This document shows, piece after piece, positions 14,694 through 18,993 of a stretch of DNA of 18,993 nucleotides. Source of the DNA: JAWUVP01 sp034112285 (lineage in GTDB: Bacteria > Pseudomonadota > Gammaproteobacteria > JABDGN01); assembly GCA_034112285.1 (NCBI GenBank), contig JAWUVP010000048.1, positions 1 through 18,993 of the forward strand, written 5' to 3'. Under the pieces are notes generated by a model. The model worked only from the letters and a program-made list of their open reading frames with translations. It had not been told where the DNA came from and searched no databases. Position numbers and translations under genes: made by a program. Each line of letters begins with the position of its first letter. Within the stretch, counting starts at the first letter, position 1.

Positions 14694-15265
14694 GTGATGT
14701 ACTGAAAAACCTTAACCACTTTTTTAACGCCAGACGTTTGGCTGGCAATGGCGGCCGCTCTGTCGGCTTGCGCGGGTTCAACCACGCCCATTATGTAAAC
14801 CACGCCATCATTGGTGACTACTTTAATATTACTGGGATCAAAATCATTGGCAAAAATCATTTTGGTTTTAATAATTAAAGTAATAGCCCCATCAAGGCTT
14901 TGACGAATTAAATTCACCGGCGTGCCTAATTGAATTTGGTCATACACTCGGCTGATGCTAGGCACTTGCTTAGCAAGCTGCACGGCTTTAGCTTTTAATG
15001 CGCTGTTGCGCACTTCGCCGGTGAGTAAGACATAACCATTCACGCAGCTGACTATTACACGGTTTTGCTCCCACAGTTCGGCGTGGGTGAAGTAGGCGTT
15101 ATTGATTTGTGATTCAATATGCTGATCATTTAAAATGTTTTCCAGCGGTTTGCGTTTGTAAATTACGGCGCCTCCGACTACGGCGGTGCCTAGGGCGGTA
15201 AAACAACTTTGCAACAGCATGCAGGCTAAACAGATAATAATGATTCGGCTATATTGTGACAGCAA
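14690..15265 (-). CDS. dolP: BON-domain outer-membrane lipoprotein (DolP/YraP-like)
   Basis: Outer-membrane lipoprotein that supports envelope integrity and, in Escherichia coli, localises to the division site and contacts BamA. It has 191 residues: lipoprotein signal ending LLQSC (Cys21), then two BON domains (about 48-112 and 122-190), each with the GYVLLTGEV or GVVYIMGVV strand and V..V.. pattern. The reading frame has a TTG start at 15265, with GGAG six bases upstream; no ATG gives a complete signal peptide. It follows yraN on the same strand after 87 bp. In E. coli diaA lies between yraN and dolP; here it is absent. Confidence 0.92.
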   Translation of the reverse strand: MLSQYSRIIIICLACMLLQSCFTALGTAVVGGAVIYKRKPLENILNDQHIESQINNAYFTHAELWEQNRVIVSCVNGYVLLTGEVRNSALKAKAVQLAKQVPSISRVYDQIQLGTPVNLIRQSLDGAITLIIKTKMIFANDFDPSNIKVVTNDGVVYIMGVVEPAQADRAAAIASQTSGVKKVVKVFQYIT

Positions 15266-15352
15266 GGGCGACTCCGAGGTCTGACGGTTTCATACTTGAG
15301 TATTTGAAGGGGATAATATCATAAATTGGTTGTGGGGTGGGTGGTTTTGCTT

Positions 15353-15700
15353 TTAGAATGCGTCTTGAATCCATTGTGTGCTTTGGCCGGTAATGGCGAT
15401 AACATCGAAGCGGCAGGGGACGTCGCTTAGTTTATGTTGTTGTAGGTAAAATTGGGCGGTGCGGCGTAGTTTTTTTTGTTTGCTGGGGGTAATGCTTTGC
15501 ACTGCGCCACCAAAATCATTGTCTTTGCGGTAGCGCACTTCTACAAATACGATATCACCTTCAGGGCTTTGCATTAGCAGATCAACTTCACCATGCTTGC
15601 ACAAAAAATTTCTCTGTCTTAAGCGGTAGCCTTGTTGGCAAAGAAATTTTTCGGCTTGTTGTTCGGCTTTATCGCCTATTTCACGTTTAAGTGTTGGCAT
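15353..15700 (-). CDS. yraN: YraN family protein (UPF0102, endonuclease-like fold)
   Basis: Small protein of 115 residues with a predicted restriction-endonuclease-like fold; the role is still unclear. Conserved features are GDKAEQQAEKFL (9-20), GYRLRQRNF (24-32), GEVDLL (37-42) and FVEVRYR (52-58), with E38, D40, E54 and R56 in the positions of a PD-(D/E)xK-type site, followed by the K-rich SKQKKLRRTAQFYL helix. The ATG at 15700 lies 14 bases inside the lpoA end, so it is probably translated from the lpoA message. lpoA-yraN adjacency is conserved in Gammaproteobacteria. Confidence 0.93.
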   Translation of the reverse strand: MPTLKREIGDKAEQQAEKFLCQQGYRLRQRNFLCKHGEVDLLMQSPEGDIVFVEVRYRKDNDFGGAVQSITPSKQKKLRRTAQFYLQQHKLSDVPCRFDVIAITGQSTQWIQDAF

Positions 15701-17552
15701 CGGCTAGCGGTGCAATAGTATTTTGCTGCGTGCTTAACAGGCGAGGCTGACCTTTTGCAAATTTCGCCCATTCGGTTTGTCGGTGAATGCGGTTGTTTTG
15801 CAAGGTTAGTTCGCCGGTATTGGCAGCAAGCGGTAATTGCGGTGAAGCACTTAGGCGTGGTAGCTCGGTCATAATAGCGTAAGTGTCTACCCCAAACCCA
15901 TAGAGTAAGCTAAATTGCTTAAAGCTTTGGGGCCACAGCTTTTTAATGTCGCTGCGTAAGGCCAAGGCTTGTGCGCTAGGCTTAATGGCCCATGGCATGA
16001 TGGTAAATTGCACGCCGTTTAAATCGTTATCACCACTCGCGTTGGGTAAGCCACCATATATTTGTGAGGTCGCAAACACAGGGATGTTACCGGCATAATA
16101 AAAACGTAACAGCGGAATAATTTGTCGCGCGACATTGGGCGTTGCATTTAAAAATATCGCATCCACATCAGCGCGTCGGCGTGGGGAAAATTTGAGGGGC
16201 TGTCTAAGCAGTTTTTGTAAGGCACGTTGCCGTGCGTAACTGTCGCTAATGCCGAGTAATCTGGCAACCGTAGACTTTAAGGTGTTAGGCGTTGCAAAAG
16301 CCACGTTTGCTAACACTTTGCCGCCATTGGTTGTCCATTGCGTTGCAAACGCAGCGGCAATGTTTTGTCCCCATGTGCTGTCAGGTGATAAAATCACTAC
16401 GTTTTGATAGCCTAATTGTGTCACACGATTGGCTGCGGCTTGTGCTTCACTAACGGGTGATAACGCAAATTCATAGAGCTTACTGGGTAAGCTTACATCG
16501 CTGCCAAAATTTAATGCGAGCGTGGGTACGGTAACATTTCCATCGCTGGCCAATTGATTGACGGCCTCTTTGGTTAGTGGGCCAATCACAAATCGTGCCC
16601 CGGCTGCAACGGCTTTTTGGTAGACATCATTAATGTCTTGATTATAGGTATTGTAAAATTTCACTTGTGGGGTAGGCCAACCTTGTTGTTGCGCCCGATA
16701 ATAAGCGGCCATAAAGCCATTCATCACCGCTTGGGCTTGTGGCCCGGTAGGGCCTTGCAAGGGCAATAATAAGGCGACTTGCTGTGGAACATTTAACAGC
16801 ATATTGATGCGCTTAATATCATTTTGTACCAAATTTTGGGCAGGGTGTTCGGGGTATTGGCTCAGCCACTGTTGCAATTGCTGCACTAATTGTTGTGGTT
16901 TAGTTTTAAAGGTTTGGCTCATTAGGGCCAAGCTGGCCCAGCCTTGCAATACGGGTTGGCTCGTATCGATGCTAAGAGGAGTTAACTGCGCAGCAGGAAT
17001 GGTTTGCAATACGGCCCACAATTGCTGCTGGTTACGGGTTTGGGCTGGTGTGTCGTTCAGCAATGGCTCAAGCAATAAATGCGTTTTCACGCTCGCCAGA
17101 GGTAAGCCCAAGGCTTGCTGAGCACTGGCGCGTAATTGCAAGGCTTCAACTTGCATGGCGGGTGTCAGGTTAGGGTTGTCGACCAAGCCATTCAAGGTGC
17201 CCAGCGCGCGTTCAGCTTGGTTGTCATATAATGCTAAGCGCGTGGCGAGCAGCTGATATTGCGCAAAATCGATACTATCTAGTTGGCCTAGTGTTACCTG
17301 ATAGAGGGCTTTACGGCCTGCGCTGTAGTTACCATAATAAAAATAGGCTGCGGTGGCTTGCAACAGTAAAGGCTGGCGCGTGGCATCTTGGGCGGCATTG
17401 GCCTGCGCTAAATAAGCATCAGGGCTTTGCTGAAAAGGGCTTTGCGTCGCGGGGCCCTGTAGCAGGTTGGCACATCCGCTGAGGCCAGCAATAAGGGCTA
17501 GGCTAATAAGTATACGGGCAGATAAGGTATAATAAGATTGAATTAATTTCAT
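15687..17552 (-). CDS. lpoA: Penicillin-binding protein activator LpoA
   Basis: Outer-membrane lipoprotein that reaches through the periplasm to stimulate PBP1A during peptidoglycan synthesis. It has 621 residues (678 in Escherichia coli). The lipoprotein signal ends LSGC with Cys27. A helical TPR-like domain (about 40-250) is followed by a periplasmic-binding-protein-like domain (about 255-600, VALLLPLQGPTGPQAQAVMNGF to GFGVDTYAIMTELPRL). It is the first gene of a minus-strand set with yraN and possibly dolP, and is divergent from rsmI by 73 bp. No Shine-Dalgarno precedes the ATG at 17552; the only visible promoter-like site would start transcription at or next to the ATG. Confidence 0.95.
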   Translation of the reverse strand: MKLIQSYYTLSARILISLALIAGLSGCANLLQGPATQSPFQQSPDAYLAQANAAQDATRQPLLLQATAAYFYYGNYSAGRKALYQVTLGQLDSIDFAQYQLLATRLALYDNQAERALGTLNGLVDNPNLTPAMQVEALQLRASAQQALGLPLASVKTHLLLEPLLNDTPAQTRNQQQLWAVLQTIPAAQLTPLSIDTSQPVLQGWASLALMSQTFKTKPQQLVQQLQQWLSQYPEHPAQNLVQNDIKRINMLLNVPQQVALLLPLQGPTGPQAQAVMNGFMAAYYRAQQQGWPTPQVKFYNTYNQDINDVYQKAVAAGARFVIGPLTKEAVNQLASDGNVTVPTLALNFGSDVSLPSKLYEFALSPVSEAQAAANRVTQLGYQNVVILSPDSTWGQNIAAAFATQWTTNGGKVLANVAFATPNTLKSTVARLLGISDSYARQRALQKLLRQPLKFSPRRRADVDAIFLNATPNVARQIIPLLRFYYAGNIPVFATSQIYGGLPNASGDNDLNGVQFTIMPWAIKPSAQALALRSDIKKLWPQSFKQFSLLYGFGVDTYAIMTELPRLSASPQLPLAANTGELTLQNNRIHRQTEWAKFAKGQPRLLSTQQNTIAPLADANT

Positions 17553-17558
17553 TACAGG

Positions 17559-17587
17559 AAAATACCGCGGTTTTGGGTATAATGCAA
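17559..17587 (-). promoter_or_regulatory. Candidate lpoA promoter, abutting the start codon
   Basis: On the minus strand TTGCAT (17582-17587), a 17-bp spacer and TATTTT (17559-17564). The -10 ends six bases before the lpoA ATG, so the message could be leaderless. An alternative -10, TATACC, lies farther upstream but lacks a -35. Confidence 0.35.
17578..17583 (+). promoter_or_regulatory. -10 box of rsmI
   Basis: A perfect TATAAT on the plus strand within GGGTATAAT, about 43 bp before the rsmI GTG. The -35 is poor. It overlaps the opposite-strand promoter of lpoA, so the two may compete. Confidence 0.4.
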
Positions 17588-17625
17588 GCCAATCGCTCAG
17601 AAGGGCTTACAATAGGAAATTAATC

Positions 17626-18471
17626 GTGGAGTACCCTATCACAACAGCCACTCTTTATATTATTGCTACGCCAATAGGCAATTTGGGCGACATAACGGCG
17701 CGCGCCATCGAAATCTTGCGCCAGGTTGATTTAATTGCTGCGGAAGATACACGTCACAGCAGGCCTTTGTTGCAACATTTTAATATCAACACCAAATTAA
17801 TTGCTTATCATGATCATAACGAAGCGTCGCAAGCTGAGCATTTAATCGCCCGCTTGCAGCAAGGCGAATCTATTGCGCTAATTAGCGATGCTGGCACGCC
17901 GCTCATTAGTGACCCGGGTTATACTTTTGTGCGCCAAGCTCGCGCTGCCGGCATTAACATCGAGCCCATACCGGGTGCCTGTGCGCTGATTGCGGCATTA
18001 TCGGCATCAGGTTTGCCGACCGACAAATTTTTCTTTGCCGGCTTTTTGCCGCCTAAAGCCGCTGCACGAGAAAAAGCCTTGCAAACTTGGCAAGATTTAC
18101 CTGCTACGTTGGTGTTTTATGAATCACCCCGGCGCGTGCTCGATTGCTTAACCAGTATACAAACGGTGTTTCCTCAGAGCGAGTGCGTTATTGGCCGCGA
18201 AATAACCAAAAAATTTGCCACCTTTTACCAGGGCACCCCAAGCGAGGTGCAAGCGCAATTAGTGGCACACCCGGAACAGCAAAAAGGCGAGTTTGTGGTG
18301 ATGGTGCATAATGTGGTGAAAAAAGATCAATCTGATTTGGATGCCGCTACCCAAAAAATTCTGCTAACGCTAGCTGATGAGCTACCCACTAAACAAGCTG
18401 CAAAGTTAGCCGCGGCTATAACGGGTATTAAAAAAAATCGTTTATATGATTGGCTGGTGAGTTCATCTTAA
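17626..18471 (+). CDS. rsmI: 16S rRNA (cytidine(1402)-2'-O)-methyltransferase
   Basis: SAM-dependent enzyme of the tetrapyrrole-methylase fold that 2'-O-methylates C1402 in the ribosomal P site. It has 281 residues (286 in Escherichia coli). Motifs are YIIATPIGNLGDITARA (about 11-27), EDTRHSRPLL, ALISDAGTPLISDPG, PIPGACALIAALSASGLP, FAGFLPPK and FYESPRRV, with the C-terminal KKNRLYDWL region intact. The frame starts with GTG at 17626, with AGGA eight bases upstream. It is divergent from lpoA, as in E. coli. The stop codon lies at the edge of a 150-bp repeat that carries a terminator. Confidence 0.96.
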   Translation: MEYPITTATLYIIATPIGNLGDITARAIEILRQVDLIAAEDTRHSRPLLQHFNINTKLIAYHDHNEASQAEHLIARLQQGESIALISDAGTPLISDPGYTFVRQARAAGINIEPIPGACALIAALSASGLPTDKFFFAGFLPPKAAAREKALQTWQDLPATLVFYESPRRVLDCLTSIQTVFPQSECVIGREITKKFATFYQGTPSEVQAQLVAHPEQQKGEFVVMVHNVVKKDQSDLDAATQKILLTLADELPTKQAAKLAAAITGIKKNRLYDWLVSSS

Positions 18472-18519
18472 TCTCTTAGATTACAGTGTAATTCATGAGA
18501 TTGACCTGTGCCCTTGGGT

Positions 18520-18558
18520 GCGCGTCGCTCCGCTCCTCGCAACGACGTGCTTTTTTTT
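18520..18558 (+). terminator. Rho-independent terminator of rsmI, inside a repeat
   Basis: GCGCGTCG (18520-18527) pairs with CGACGTGC (18543-18550), 8 bp with one G-U pair, around the repeat core, followed directly by eight Ts (18551-18558). This is a classical intrinsic terminator 49 bp after the rsmI stop. Confidence 0.75.
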
Positions 18559-18669
18559 CAAACTGGCAAATATTTAAAAAGCACTCGAGCGTGGCGATGG
18601 GTATTCGCGGGTATAGGTTAATTTTTTAGATTACACTGTAATTCATGAGATTGACCTGTGCCCTTGGGT

Positions 18670-18708
18670 GCGCGTCGCTCCGCTCCTCGCAACGACGTAC
18701 ATTTTTTT
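18670..18708 (+). terminator. Second terminator-like hairpin, repeat copy 2
   Basis: This is the same core hairpin (18670-18677 with 18693-18700), followed by A and seven Ts. One extra mismatch (C-A) weakens the stem base compared with copy 1. It would back up termination of rsmI transcription. Confidence 0.55.
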
Positions 18709-18737
18709 CTAATGAACAAATATTTAGAAATCAATCG

Positions 18738-18901
18738 AGCGTCGTTACGATGTGCTTTTTGTTTTTTGCCTTAACGTGCAAGCCTCCATTGTCGTTGTTG
18801 CGAGGAACGCAGTGACGTGGCAATCTTTTCGAGCGTCGCTCCGCTCCTCGCAACGACGTGCTTTTTATCAAACGATCAAATATTCAAAAACCAGTCGAGC
18901 G
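18738..18901. repeat. Further palindrome-core copies: shortened, inverted and direct
   Basis: 18738-18761 is a core shortened at its tip (GCGTCG-TTA-CGATGTGC then T5). 18791-18825 is a core in the opposite orientation, ending GACGTGGCAATC. 18824-18901 is a partial direct copy of the rsmI-type repeat (core, GTGCTTTTT, CAAATATTCA, TCGAGCG). No gene is visible in this stretch. Confidence 0.8.
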
Positions 18902-18993
18902 CAGCGAGCTCCTTCTCCCCCCCACCCACACAGGCTTTGCGGGCGCGATGAATGCTACCTTTTCAAGCCCCTCGCCGGCAGGACGCCGGCGCG
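18902..18993. other. GC-rich right edge with a hairpin, no gene seen
   Basis: Base composition shifts to GC-rich, with a C-run (about 18916-18922). CGCCGGC (18973-18979) and GCCGGCG (18985-18991) form a 7-bp perfect hairpin around AGGAC. It is cut by the window end and may belong to a different repeat. Confidence 0.45.

Larger units (their letters stand above)
18468..18742 (+). repeat. Two direct copies of a 150-bp-period repeat after rsmI
   Basis: Copy 1 (18468-18591) and copy 2 (18618-18742) both start TTAAT and share a nearly identical stretch of about 74 bp (18475-18548 and 18625-18698). This stretch contains a short palindrome ATTACA-N-TGTAAT, the leader GACCTGTGCCCTTGGGTGCG and the palindrome core. 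A T-run, CAAATATTTA and TCGAGCG follow. The core matches that of the 11.4-12.4 kb array, but the flanks differ. Copy 1 begins inside the last codons of rsmI. Confidence 0.9.

Overview
The window looks like ordinary chromosome from a moderately AT-rich gammaproteobacterium. MutH is confined to Dam-type Gammaproteobacteria, and lptFG/pepA/valS, lspA-ispH beside a type IV pilin, and rsmI/lpoA/yraN/dolP are all gammaproteobacterial neighbourhoods. The compact operons and dispersed palindromic repeats would fit a Legionellales- or Coxiella-like lineage, but I cannot name the genus from sequence alone.

Layout from left to right. The possible 3' end of an unrecognised gene (3-101) converges on a small outer-membrane beta-barrel gene (185-796, minus). 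Next come valS and pepA (minus), with lptF-lptG divergent from pepA (plus, 4-nt overlap). This is the familiar lptGF/pepA/valS block, but holC is missing between pepA and valS. A large hairpin (7588-7651) separates lptG from an amidase-mutH operon (minus, 4-nt overlap). The amidase has AMIN, Amidase_3 and LysM parts. lspA and ispH (plus) overlap by one base.

The 1.1 kb between ispH and a convergent PilE-like pilin (12494-12892) is the unusual part. It holds a tandem array of 75-bp palindromic units, a small GIY-YIG nuclease gene bounded by perfect 16-bp inverted repeats made from the palindrome core, more array units, and a second, truncated copy of the 3' end of the nuclease gene. asd and pdxH follow (plus, 4-nt overlap). 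pdxH meets dolP tail to tail, then yraN and lpoA (minus), with rsmI divergent from lpoA. After rsmI (18472-18993) the same palindrome core returns inside a different 150-bp repeat, where it forms good Rho-independent terminators.

By function, much of the window serves the cell envelope: LPS export (LptF/G), lipoprotein maturation (LspA), peptidoglycan synthesis and splitting (LpoA, amidase), outer-membrane integrity (DolP, the barrel protein), diaminopimelate/lysine precursor supply (Asd) and a pilin. The rest is translation (ValS, RsmI), isoprenoid and PLP synthesis (IspH, PdxH), peptide turnover (PepA) and mismatch repair (MutH).

The best candidate for something little described is the GIY-YIG gene and its palindromic repeat family: a possible nuclease-linked repeat element that avoids genes, duplicates, decays by loss of the hairpin tip, and supplies terminators at gene ends. 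No rRNA, tRNA, CRISPR array or transposase was found.
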